DNA of 11,640 nt from Candidatus Woesearchaeota archaeon (GCA_019323355.1 JAHWHI010000090.1:1-11640), one strand, 5' to 3'. Positions 1 through 5,780 are shown, counted from the stretch's first letter. The notes: generated by a model not told the origin, from the letters alone. Translations and numbers: made by a program.

Positions 1-414
1 TATATCGCTCCTCGGAAGAGCAAAGCAGAAGGTGTTGTAGTTGTAGACGGTTCTGTCAAACACTACAAAGGAACTTCTGTCCTGAAGAAGCCTGTTCAGA
101 TGGTATTTTCACGGGGAGAAGTCATTGATATCAAAGGGACTCAGGCAAATAAGGTCCTACAGACACTCAAGATGGCAGAGGAAAGATCAGAAGAGAAAAG
201 AAATATCTACCGTCTTGGCGAGTTCGGCATCGGCATTAATCCCAATGGAGATTTCTTTGGACCGACTTTGCTTAACGAGAAAGCATTAGGGACAGCACAC
301 ATTGCAATCGGAAGCAATGTCTATTTCGGAGGAGATGTCAAGGTCCCAGTGCATATCGATCATGTCTTCAAGAATCCAGTGATTGCTGTTGATGGTAAAG
401 TTCTTAAGGTTTAG
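1..414 (+). CDS. M29-like aminopeptidase (aminopeptidase T family), C-terminal part
   Basis: The reading frame is open from the first base, so the gene starts off the left edge; 137 codons plus a stop are visible. The visible part resembles the C-terminal catalytic half of the leucyl aminopeptidase/aminopeptidase T family (COG2309, peptidase family M29), metal-dependent cytosolic exopeptidases that release N-terminal residues. Family-type signatures are EFGIG (Glu at visible residue 74), NEKALG (Glu 93), GTAHIAIG (His 100) and VHIDH (His 118, Asp 120). These acidic and His residues match the expected dinuclear metal ligands. An internal Met at base 100 is not the real start, because the homologous sequence continues upstream of it. 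The stop lies 2 nt from the stop of the convergent gene on the minus strand. The family call is from remembered motif pattern, not a search. Confidence 0.8.
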   Translation, partial: YIAPRKSKAEGVVVVDGSVKHYKGTSVLKKPVQMVFSRGEVIDIKGTQANKVLQTLKMAEERSEEKRNIYRLGEFGIGINPNGDFFGPTLLNEKALGTAHIAIGSNVYFGGDVKVPVHIDHVFKNPVIAVDGKVLKV

Positions 415-416
415 AA

Positions 417-758
417 TCAATCTTTGAGCATACCTTTTTCTCTGGCTTCTTTTTCAAGCCTGGTGAAAGTTTCATAATCTTCTGTTGTTGGTTTTCTACT
501 AACATAATTCTCCATAACATAATCAAGGCTTCCAAAAGGCTTCCGATCGTAGAATTCTTTTCCAGGATATTCTGAATAAACTAGTGCTGTAGGATCAGAT
601 ATACTTCCAGTCACAACAAGCCTTGGATTATCCTTGGTTCTGATCAGATTCCTGCGGAAATTGTTGACCACCACTGTCCCTACAAGCGCCCCAAATAGCA
701 ACATTATGATTAACAAAGTTTTCCTATTGAATATCGAATCATCATTTGTATCTATCAT
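417..758 (-). CDS. small single-pass membrane protein, unknown function
   Basis: I do not recognise this family. The 113-residue product has a short polar N-terminus, one hydrophobic helix at about residues 14-33, then an Arg-containing junction (FRRNLIR). A hydrophilic domain follows, ending in a charged, probably helical segment (about 92-113). The topology of this domain is uncertain; basic residues after the helix favour a cytoplasmic C-terminus. I chose the ATG at 758, which has an AGGGA-like ribosome site 3-7 nt upstream. A TTG at 785 would add nine residues and has less support. The ten-base palindrome CCCTATAGGG (762-771) sits directly upstream of this ATG. AT-rich TATA-like sequence for this strand lies at about 785-800 and 808-816, the latter overlapping the eL21 promoter. 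It converges with the aminopeptidase gene. Confidence 0.6.
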   Translation of the reverse strand: MIDTNDDSIFNRKTLLIIMLLFGALVGTVVVNNFRRNLIRTKDNPRLVVTGSISDPTALVYSEYPGKEFYDRKPFGSLDYVMENYVSRKPTTEDYETFTRLEKEAREKGMLKD

Positions 759-761
759 AAT

Positions 762-771
762 CCCTATAGGG
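762..771. repeat. perfect 10-bp palindrome upstream of the small membrane-protein ATG
   Basis: CCCTATAGGG is self-complementary and ends 3 nt from the ATG at 758 on the minus strand, so it contains that gene's likely ribosome site. It could be a small regulatory site or chance. Confidence 0.35.
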
Positions 772-802
772 CTTATAGCTTCCAATATATAATATTATAG
801 AG

Positions 803-816
803 AAACCTTTATAAAT
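803..816 (+). promoter_or_regulatory. BRE/TATA promoter of eL21-rpoF
   Basis: AAACC followed by TTTATAAAT is a classic archaeal BRE plus TATA box. The box centre is about 38 nt before the ATG at 850, predicting a transcript start near 838-840 and a leader of about 10 nt containing GAGGGA (839-844). The box is near-symmetric (TTTATAAA), so it might also serve the minus-strand gene. Confidence 0.7.
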
Positions 817-849
817 CCCCATAGAACTCTTTGTATCAGAGGGACCAAA

Positions 850-1143
850 ATGGTAACTAGAGTTGGTGGGTCAAGGAGAAAAACAAGGTATAAATTAGCT
901 AAAGATAAGGCTAAAAAGGGTAAGATTTCTATAAGAGATTTTTTGCAGTCTTTCAAGCCTGGAGATAAGGTCGAGCTGAGAGCAGAGACCGGACACCAGA
1001 AAGGTATGTACCATCCAAGATTCCACGGAAAAGTCGGCAAGGTGACTGACAGCAAAAAAGGCAGATGCTATGAAGTAGTTATCAAAGAAGGTTCCATGGC
1101 CAAGAGATTGATTGTACATCCAGTACATCTAAAAAAGGTATAA
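850..1143 (+). CDS. rpl21e: 50S ribosomal protein eL21 (L21e)
   Basis: Component of the large ribosomal subunit, shared by archaea and eukaryotes. The 97 residues match the usual archaeal length. The pattern is characteristic: basic N-terminus (VGGSRRKTRYKLAK), GKISIRDFLQSFKPGDKV, then the SH3-like core with QKGMYHPRFHGKVGKV and CYEVVIKEGSMAKRLIVHPVHL. A GAGGGA ribosome site lies six bases before the ATG. The stop is 1 nt from the rpoF start, so the two are one transcript. This pairing with rpoF, often followed by DUF655, is a known conserved archaeal neighbourhood. Here DUF655 lies about 2 kb downstream, after unrelated genes. Confidence 0.97.
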   Translation: MVTRVGGSRRKTRYKLAKDKAKKGKISIRDFLQSFKPGDKVELRAETGHQKGMYHPRFHGKVGKVTDSKKGRCYEVVIKEGSMAKRLIVHPVHLKKV

Positions 1144-1144
1144 A

Positions 1145-1489
1145 ATGTCAAAAGCAGCTATAATCGAAATGAAAGCAGTCACAATGGCTGAACTGAAAGA
1201 AGAGCTAGATAAAGCAAAAAAGAAAACAGGCGAGCAGGGTTTTCGTGCGCAGCGTACAGAAGAATACCTGAACACATTTGTAAAAATTCCTGCAAAAAAA
1301 GCACTTGAACTGAAAGACGAAATTGAAAAACTGAATGTTCCAAGGCTTGCTGAAAACCATATCATCAAGATCATCAACATCATGCCAGAAACAGTCGAAG
1401 AGCTTAAAGTGGTCCTGCAAGGATATCCTATCACAGTGACCAAAGAGAACATGGCTAAGATCGCAGATGTTGTTAAGAAGTTCTTGTAA
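1145..1489 (+). CDS. rpoF: DNA-directed RNA polymerase subunit Rpo4 (RpoF)
   Basis: Archaeal counterpart of eukaryotic Rpb4/Rpc17. With Rpo7 it forms the stalk that aids DNA melting, processivity and RNA binding. The 114-residue length is normal. Visible features are an N-terminal strand with the pattern AAIIEMKAVTMAELKEEL, a charged helix, EEYLNTFVKIP, and the HRDC-like helical C-terminus with IKIINIMPETVEELKVVLQGY and a terminal VVKKFL. The start lies 1 nt after the eL21 stop, with AAGGT inside the eL21 end as ribosome site. It converges with the minus-strand gene ending at 1507. Confidence comes from both sequence pattern and the eL21 linkage. Confidence 0.95.
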   Translation: MSKAAIIEMKAVTMAELKEELDKAKKKTGEQGFRAQRTEEYLNTFVKIPAKKALELKDEIEKLNVPRLAENHIIKIINIMPETVEELKVVLQGYPITVTKENMAKIADVVKKFL

Positions 1490-1504
1490 AAGAAAAATAA
1501 AAAA
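1488..1504 (-). terminator. oligo-T terminator of the minus-strand HD hydrolase pair
   Basis: Read on the minus strand just beyond the stop at 1507 there are runs of T6, T5 and T4, which fits archaeal factor-independent termination. There is no hairpin requirement in archaea. Confidence 0.45.
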
Positions 1505-1506
1505 TT

Positions 1507-1827
1507 CTATTCTTGTTGTTCATGAGTCTCTACTTTTATCTTGTATGGATATATTGTCGGTTTTCCTTCAGCATTGTATTTCAACAGGTAAGATTTCCCA
1601 TCAATCTTTATCATCGTCTCTTTCTCTCCGTTTTGATCCAGATCTTCACAGATGATTTCTTCGATTTTGCTTGGAGCGATATAATCTTCCTGGACAATAT
1701 CTATCTTTGAGGAACGGATGCAACTGCTGTGAATTACATATAATCCCATACCAGTACCGATTGCCATTCCTAAAAGAGTTCCAACAAAAGCATAAATCAT
1801 TTTCTCAACAAATGTATCATCTTTCAT
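1507..1827 (-). CDS. small membrane-anchored protein, unknown function
   Basis: The family is not recognised. The 106-residue product has a hydrophobic Gly-rich helix at about residues 11-33 (FVGTLLGMAIGTGMGLYVI). A soluble C-terminal domain follows, holding DLDQNGEKE at 62-70, which resembles an Asp-rich calcium-loop or FG-GAP-like turn, then KIDGKSYLLKYN. The start at 1827 is preferred because AAGGATGAT lies just upstream. An in-frame ATG at 1860 would overlap the upstream HD gene by 17 nt and lacks a clear ribosome site. With the chosen start it begins 16 nt after the HD hydrolase stop on the same strand, so the two are probably cotranscribed. Confidence 0.65.
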   Translation of the reverse strand: MKDDTFVEKMIYAFVGTLLGMAIGTGMGLYVIHSSCIRSSKIDIVQEDYIAPSKIEEIICEDLDQNGEKETMIKIDGKSYLLKYNAEGKPTIYPYKIKVETHEQQE

Positions 1828-1843
1828 TTTTATCATCCTTGTT

Positions 1844-2509
1844 TTAATCATCCCATTCATTGAAGAACTCTTTCAAGTAATTCTCCATGAACTGATGCTT
1901 TTTTTCTGCGATTTGTCTTCCTCTTTTTGTGTTCATCTGATCCTTCAGCAGCAGAAGCTTTTCATAGAAATGATTGACAGTAGTATTTTTCATTTCTCCT
2001 GTATACTGCTTCTTGTATTCTTCTGGATCTGCTTTCAGCCTCGGTTTTATTGACGGCTCGTGCAATACCTGCCCAAACTTCTGGCCGCTGGCAAAAGCTC
2101 TCGCAATGCCGATCGCACCTAAAGCATCCAGACGGTCTGCATCCTGCAGGATTTTTGCTTCATTTGTTTTTACAACTGACCTTTTTGCAGGACCTTTGAA
2201 GGCTATTGTTGAAATTATCTCAATAACTTTTTCGATTACATCTGTATTAACATGCTGTGTTTGCAGCCATTCTTTGATCTGTGCCGGGCCGGATTCTTCA
2301 TCTCCTCTTGCGAACTTCCAATCTCCAACATCGTGAAGAAGCGCTGCCAGCTGCAGGACAAAAAGATCTACATTGTTCTCTGCTCTTGCAATATTCACTG
2401 CATTCTTCCAGACTCTACACGTATGCCACCAATCGTGGCCAGTAGTTTCATCTTTAAGCAGAGCCTTGACATGAGCTTTTGTCTTTTCCAGTATTTGGGT
2501 CTCGTTCAT
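1844..2509 (-). CDS. HD-domain phosphohydrolase (YedJ/YpgQ-like)
   Basis: Predicted soluble metal-dependent phosphohydrolase of the COG1418 type; members act on nucleotides or related phosphates, and the substrate here cannot be read from sequence. The 221-residue protein carries the expected set: TGHDWWHT (His25/His29), LAALLHDVGDWK with the HD pair His59-Asp60, and ILQDADRLDALGAIGIAR (Asp123/125). These give a complete H...HD...D metal site. The length is normal for the family. I chose the ATG at 2509 because GAGGT lies four bases upstream. An in-frame ATG at 2530 falls near the predicted transcript start and has no ribosome site. It heads a minus-strand pair with the small membrane protein and is divergent from the TrmB-like regulator, which is therefore a candidate controller. 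Confidence 0.88.
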   Translation of the reverse strand: MNETQILEKTKAHVKALLKDETTGHDWWHTCRVWKNAVNIARAENNVDLFVLQLAALLHDVGDWKFARGDEESGPAQIKEWLQTQHVNTDVIEKVIEIISTIAFKGPAKRSVVKTNEAKILQDADRLDALGAIGIARAFASGQKFGQVLHEPSIKPRLKADPEEYKKQYTGEMKNTTVNHFYEKLLLLKDQMNTKRGRQIAEKKHQFMENYLKEFFNEWDD

Positions 2510-2550
2510 TTTTACCTCTTTTATTACCAAATAATAGTGAGAGTTGGAGA

Positions 2551-2563
2551 TATATTTATTTAA
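2551..2563 (-). promoter_or_regulatory. TATA box for the HD hydrolase gene
   Basis: Read on the minus strand this is TTAAATAAATATA. Its centre is about 47 nt from the ATG at 2509, predicting a transcript start near 2530 and a leader of about 20 nt containing GAGGT. It touches the GC-rich inverted repeat at 2562-2584. Confidence 0.55.
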
Positions 2564-2584
2564 CCCCCCGCATACGAGGGGGTT
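2562..2584. repeat. GC-rich inverted repeat between divergent promoters; candidate operator
   Basis: Arms AACCCCC (2562-2568) and GGGGGTT (2578-2584) are perfectly complementary around a nine-base centre. Two further CG pairs inside leave a CATA loop and one unpaired A. It stands out as a GC block in AT-rich DNA. It lies exactly between the TATA box of the HD gene and that of the TrmB-like gene, so a bound protein could block both. A role as operator for the adjacent regulator is inference. Confidence 0.55.
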
Positions 2585-2587
2585 TTA

Positions 2588-2603
2588 GAAAGGTTTATAT
2601 ATA
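2588..2603 (+). promoter_or_regulatory. BRE/TATA promoter of the TrmB-like gene
   Basis: GAAAGG followed by TTTATATATA. The TATA centre is about 27 nt before the ATG at 2625, so transcription should begin at or within a base or two of the start codon, giving a leaderless message. Confidence 0.65.
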
Positions 2604-2624
2604 ATCCATATATAGAGATAGAGT

Positions 2625-3332
2625 ATGGATCTTACTAGTTTAGGCTTGACAGAAAACGAAGCAAAAGCATTTGAGATGCTGGTGAAAGTAGGCAAAGCAA
2701 GTGCCTCTGAGATTGCAAAAGAAGCTGGGATCTCTGCTGGCAGGATCTATGACGTCCTTGGGTCTTTAGAGCATAAAGGTTTGATCAAGGTCATACCAGA
2801 AAAAGCAAAGAAGTATGTACCGAATGATCCAGAAGAATTGAGAAAGATTGTTGAGAAAAGAAGAAAAGATCTGGATAAGATTGAGAAAGATATTGATGAA
2901 CTAAAGAAATTCTATGACATAAAAGAAAAAGAGCCTGTAGGGATTGTGCGGGGAAAAAGAAACTTCTATAAGCTCGAGAGAGAAATACCCAAACCAAAGA
3001 AATGCGAATACAACATAAAATATACCTCTGATTACAAGCCTGTCTGGGAACGAGAGTACAAAGAATATCTAAAGAAAGGAATTGAGCTGAAAGAATTGGT
3101 TCGGTTAGATGAAGAAACAGCAAAGAATGTAAAAAGATGGTTGGGTGTGCATAAGAACATTAAACAAATACCAAACAAAGGCGTTGCCATATCTATCCGG
3201 GATGATTCGACGATAATGATAGCATTAATCAAATCCAACACAATGATGCTTATCAAAGATGAGGCTTTTGTAGAATTGATGAAAGAGCTGTTTATGGGAT
3301 ATTATCAGAATGCGAATCTGATTCCAAAATAG
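2625..3332 (+). CDS. TrmB-family transcriptional regulator
   Basis: DNA-binding regulator with an N-terminal winged helix-turn-helix at about residues 6-68: LTENEAKAFEMLV, then SASEIAKEAGISAGRIYDVL as the recognition region, then EHKGLIKV and YVPNDPEEL as the wing. A Lys/Glu-rich coiled coil follows (about 70-98), and a C-terminal region of about 130 residues (104-235) resembles the effector part of TrmB-like proteins. At 235 residues it is shorter than sugar-sensing TrmB (about 340), so the ligand is unknown. The gene appears leaderless. It is divergent from the HD hydrolase, with a GC-rich inverted repeat between the promoters, which suggests autoregulation and control of the HD pair. Together these genes sit between rpoF and DUF655, which are usually adjacent. 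Confidence 0.85.
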   Translation: MDLTSLGLTENEAKAFEMLVKVGKASASEIAKEAGISAGRIYDVLGSLEHKGLIKVIPEKAKKYVPNDPEELRKIVEKRRKDLDKIEKDIDELKKFYDIKEKEPVGIVRGKRNFYKLEREIPKPKKCEYNIKYTSDYKPVWEREYKEYLKKGIELKELVRLDEETAKNVKRWLGVHKNIKQIPNKGVAISIRDDSTIMIALIKSNTMMLIKDEAFVELMKELFMGYYQNANLIPK

Positions 3333-3394
3333 CTTTCTTTTGAATAAATAACCCCAATTCTTCCTTTTCAAGATTTCCTGTCCTTTTCAACATA

Positions 3395-3409
3395 CGAAAC
3401 CTTTAAATA
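3395..3409 (+). promoter_or_regulatory. BRE/TATA promoter of DUF655
   Basis: CGAAAC followed by CTTTAAATA. The TATA centre predicts a transcript start near 3430, giving a leader of about 38 nt that holds an AGAGG element and a small hairpin. The rest of the 3333-3467 gap is pyrimidine-rich, with several T4 runs after the TrmB stop that could serve as its terminator. Confidence 0.6.
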
Positions 3410-3442
3410 TGCCTTTCAACTAGGGAATATCATAAAAAGAGG

Positions 3443-3460
3443 GGTATGGGACAGAATACC
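3443..3460 (+). promoter_or_regulatory. leader hairpin between ribosome site and DUF655 ATG
   Basis: GGTAT (3443-3447) and ATACC (3456-3460) are complementary around an 8-nt loop. The only ribosome-site-like element, AGAGG (3438-3442), is directly 5' of the stem. Folding would bring it from 25 nt to about 7 nt from the ATG at 3468. The stem is only five pairs, so this is tentative. Confidence 0.35.
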
Positions 3461-3467
3461 GTAGAAA

Positions 3468-4031
3468 ATGGAACAACGTAAGCAGACTAGAGAGGAAGGT
3501 GCAATCGTGCTGGACTTTTTGCCGAACGGCTATCCGTTTGACAACAGGCCGAGCCACAGGAAGACTGCAATAGTGCAAGCTCTCGGCAAGACACATTTCT
3601 CACTGCTGGAACTGGTCCCAAAGAAAGGAATCTTCTTGCAGCCTTATCAGGAAGTATACATCGGAGAAGGCAAGAGAGAGGAAATACATCATATTAACGG
3701 AACTTTACAGATCGACAAGCTGACACATTCAGCAAGACAGGAACTAGACTTTGTCATAAAGGAACTTGTCAGCAAAAACCCAGAACCGTTCATTCAATTC
3801 TTCAATACAGCTGGTCCTCTGTCAACCAGAAGGCACATGCTCGAACTGCTTCCAGGTGTTGGAAAGAAACACATGTGGGAGATAATCGAGGAAAGGAAAA
3901 AAGCGCCTTTCAATTCCTTCGAGGACATAAAGAAAAGGGTAAAGCTGATGCCAGATCCAGAAAAAGGAATCATAAGACGGATCAGGCTAGAGATTGAAGG
4001 AGAAGAGAAAAGGAAAATATTTGTAAAGTGA
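3468..4031 (+). CDS. DUF655 (COG1491) predicted RNA-binding protein
   Basis: Archaeal conserved protein of the COG1491 family, thought to bind RNA and usually encoded next to rpoF and a ribosomal RNA dimethyltransferase; its exact role is not established. The 187 residues show the typical N-terminal GAIVLDFLPNGYP, then an OB-like barrel (IVQALGKTHFSLLELVP, EVYIGEGKREEIHHI), and a helix-hairpin-helix region at about 121-163 (LELLPGVGKKHMWEIIEERK) ending in FEDIKKRV. The start at 3468 is forced, because a stop lies two codons upstream in frame. The promoter is its own, unlike the usual operon with rpoF. The following small acidic gene is probably cotranscribed. Confidence 0.9.
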   Translation: MEQRKQTREEGAIVLDFLPNGYPFDNRPSHRKTAIVQALGKTHFSLLELVPKKGIFLQPYQEVYIGEGKREEIHHINGTLQIDKLTHSARQELDFVIKELVSKNPEPFIQFFNTAGPLSTRRHMLELLPGVGKKHMWEIIEERKKAPFNSFEDIKKRVKLMPDPEKGIIRRIRLEIEGEEKRKIFVK

Positions 4032-4038
4032 TTAAAAA

Positions 4039-4239
4039 ATGGAATACTATGAAGAAGATTCGTTTGAAGAAAAAGACTGGGACGAAGAATTAGAGAGTGA
4101 CGGTATCGACCCTGCAGAGAGAGGCCTTATCGAAGGCTACGAGCGTACAGCAGAGGAAGACGAAGCAGGCGGAAGAAAAGGCGAAGAAAAAGAAAGCTTC
4201 GAACCAGAAGACGACGAACTGTTGGATGACGATTTCTAA
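4039..4239 (+). CDS. small highly acidic protein
   Basis: The 66-residue product contains 31 Asp/Glu and only 6 Lys/Arg, with no membrane helix. A less biased core at 21-36 (DGIDPAERGLIEGYER) looks like a short conserved motif and recalls small acidic archaeal proteins with an 'xxEEGFxxGY' pattern; that resemblance is from memory. The start is supported by GTGAT, overlapping the DUF655 stop, eight bases upstream of the ATG, so translation is probably coupled. The acidic product could act as a partner or chaperone for the basic RNA-binding neighbour; this is inference. Its stop overlaps by 4 nt the stop of the convergent prenyltransferase-like gene. Confidence 0.75.
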   Translation: MEYYEEDSFEEKDWDEELESDGIDPAERGLIEGYERTAEEDEAGGRKGEEKESFEPEDDELLDDDF

Positions 4240-4835
4240 AAAAGATTTTCTATTTCTTGAATTGTCATCTCTGAGAAAGATCTGTTTGTAAATATTATCC
4301 GGGAATCTTTTGAATCCCATAGTAAGAAACCGTCAAGCTTGTTCTGGTCGCCTGTCTTGATTATAATATCTGGCGGGACAAAATAAGACGAATATATGTT
4401 TTCCTTGATAGCAGACTCTGAGATATTCTCGATATCAATCTTGTCTGCGACTATCTGTCTTGCAAGTATCTGGCATGCATCCACTATCTCTCTCTGACCG
4501 TCGTAGTTTATCACAAAATTAAGGAAGTAAGCGTCGAACTCTTTTGTCAGATCAAGTATCTCCTTGAACTCCTCGACAAGAACACTTGGAAGATCATACC
4601 ATTTTCCAAGAAAAGAAACTTTTATCTTGTTCTCTTTCAGGAAGCTTTTGTTGAGATAAAACTTGAAAAACTCTGCTAATTTCTCATTCATTGTATCCTT
4701 ATGGAAACCTACTGTAAGGACAGGAATAGCGTTCTGGACCTGATAATTTATCAGTTCAATCAGTCTTGGAAAAGAAAGATCAAGCCTATCCAGATCGAGA
4801 GTTATTGCTAGGTGCATTGGAGTCGGTTTGTTCAT
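4236..4835 (-). CDS. divergent cis-prenyltransferase (UPP synthase) homologue, active-site motifs degraded
   Basis: The fold-level pattern of undecaprenyl diphosphate synthase is recognisable. HLAITLDLDR (8-17) matches the start of the catalytic loop, FLNFVINYDGQREIVDA (104-120) matches the 'LNIAxNYGGRxEIVDA' motif, and PPDIIIKTGD...FLLWDS with IIFTNRSF (154-187) matches the C-terminal 'PDLxIRTSGExRxSNFLLW...FTD' region. Family members elongate isoprenyl diphosphates for lipid carriers. However it is only 199 residues (usual about 230-260). The segment after Asp14 with the RWA...GH motif is missing, FSxENW is replaced by VGFHKD (42-47), and the C-terminal diphosphate-binding Arg/Arg/Ser are Lys160, Lys166 and Asp168. 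Asp14 itself is retained. It may be a non-catalytic paralogue or partner subunit. It appears leaderless. Confidence 0.75.
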   Translation of the reverse strand: MNKPTPMHLAITLDLDRLDLSFPRLIELINYQVQNAIPVLTVGFHKDTMNEKLAEFFKFYLNKSFLKENKIKVSFLGKWYDLPSVLVEEFKEILDLTKEFDAYFLNFVINYDGQREIVDACQILARQIVADKIDIENISESAIKENIYSSYFVPPDIIIKTGDQNKLDGFLLWDSKDSRIIFTNRSFSEMTIQEIENLF

Positions 4836-4855
4836 TCATTCTATAGTAGCGACAC

Positions 4856-4867
4856 ATATTTAAATAT
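4856..4867. promoter_or_regulatory. palindromic TATA sequence shared by two divergent leaderless genes
   Basis: ATATTTAAATAT is a perfect 12-bp palindrome. Its centre (4861.5) is 26.5 nt from the minus-strand ATG at 4835 and 27.5 nt from the plus-strand ATG at 4889. Both distances fit the archaeal TATA-to-start spacing, so both messages would be leaderless. A-rich BRE-like sequence is better on the side that serves the minus-strand gene. Confidence 0.6.
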
Positions 4868-4888
4868 TTTTGCATTTATTTGAAGATA

Positions 4889-5767
4889 ATGATTGATATT
4901 TTACTCGTATGCATAGGCCTTATAGCCTTAATAGCCGGCACCTATACTGACATAAAAATTCTTGAAGTTCCGGATTATCTTAATTTTTCAGTGCTTGTTG
5001 CTGCTTTCGGCTTAAGGTTCATCTATTCTGCGTCGACATCCGAGTGGATGTTCCTGCTTAACGGTTTGATAGGTTTTGGAATATTTTTTATCTTCGGAGA
5101 ACTAATGTATTATACAAAGCAATGGGGAGGGGGAGACGCAAAGATGCTGCGTTCATTAGGAGTTTTGTTCGCAACTTATCCTGAGTTTCTGCTGAATTAT
5201 TTCTCGCCAGCATTGAACTTTTATTTTCCAGTCGTGCTATTGCTGAACATACTAATTGTCGGTGCGGCCTATGGCCTGATATTCAGCCTGGTATTTGTAT
5301 TCAAAAACTGGAGAAGCTTCAAGAAAGAATATGGCAAGCTGATCTCAAGGAAGAATGTGAAGCTCATCAACAGAAGTGTCATTGTCGTATCTGTTGCAAT
5401 GCTGATAGCTGCTTTCTTCATGCCATTCCTGTACAAGATATTTCTGATTGCGATCGCAGTCATCATCTTTGGATTCATGCAGCTGGGATTGTTCGCGAAT
5501 GCATGCGAGAAAAGCTGCATGATCAGGAAAGTCTCCACACACAAGCTCAGGGAAGGAGACTGGATCCTTGACGAGGTACGAAAAGGAAAAAAGATACTTT
5601 ACAAGCCAAAAGCATTCGGCGCTACAAACAAAGAGATAAAAGCATTGATCAAGAACAAGATAAGAACAGTTGTGATCAAACAAGGTATTCCGTTTGTCCC
5701 TGCTATGCTTATCGGAGTTCTGTTAACTTTGATACTGGGAAATTTTATCCTGCTTCCATTTGGTTAG
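4889..5767 (+). CDS. A24-family preflagellin/type IV prepilin-like peptidase
   Basis: Membrane aspartyl protease that cleaves class III signal peptides of archaellins and pilins on the cytoplasmic side. The 292 residues start with a membrane helix, followed by TYTDIKILEVPDY with catalytic Asp21, and a second motif QWGGGDAK with Asp83; both residues are intact. About six to seven hydrophobic segments are visible (about 3-18, 31-46, 55-73, 108-134, 160-195, 268-288). A hydrophilic domain at about 200-263 (VSTHKLREGDWILDEV, ATNKEIKALIKNK) precedes the final GIPFVPAMLIG helix; this is a layout seen in larger archaeal members rather than short FlaK. I chose the ATG at 4889 because the TATA spacing makes it leaderless; a TTG at 4880 is the alternative. 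No pilin or archaellin genes are in the window. Confidence 0.88.
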   Translation: MIDILLVCIGLIALIAGTYTDIKILEVPDYLNFSVLVAAFGLRFIYSASTSEWMFLLNGLIGFGIFFIFGELMYYTKQWGGGDAKMLRSLGVLFATYPEFLLNYFSPALNFYFPVVLLLNILIVGAAYGLIFSLVFVFKNWRSFKKEYGKLISRKNVKLINRSVIVVSVAMLIAAFFMPFLYKIFLIAIAVIIFGFMQLGLFANACEKSCMIRKVSTHKLREGDWILDEVRKGKKILYKPKAFGATNKEIKALIKNKIRTVVIKQGIPFVPAMLIGVLLTLILGNFILLPFG

Positions 5768-5770
5768 ATA

Positions 5771-5780
5771 AGTTTAAATA
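5771..5780 (+). promoter_or_regulatory. TATA box of the Cys-containing anchored protein
   Basis: AGTTTAAATA, with a predicted transcript start near 5803. It is followed by a full-strength ribosome site GGAGGTGA (5809-5816) five bases... exactly four bases before the ATG at 5821. This is the strongest ribosome site in the window. Confidence 0.6.

Noticed and set aside
795..1055. Minus-strand open frame opposite eL21
   Set aside because: It is the antisense shadow of a secure ribosomal protein gene, with hydrophobic low-information sequence and no ribosome site of note.
1467..1710. Plus-strand open frames opposite the small membrane protein gene
   Set aside because: They overlap the rpoF end and lie antisense to a gene with a better start and domain layout; the products look like Ser/Leu/Phe-rich shadow translations.
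2597..2615. TATATATAATCCATATATA as a second operator
   Set aside because: The symmetry comes from simple TA repeats overlapping the TATA box; it is not distinguishable from promoter AT-richness.
3446..3481. Eleven-codon upstream open frame as a coding gene
   Set aside because: It is very short and its ATG is only 3 nt from the ribosome-like AGAGG. It is kept only as a possible leader element.
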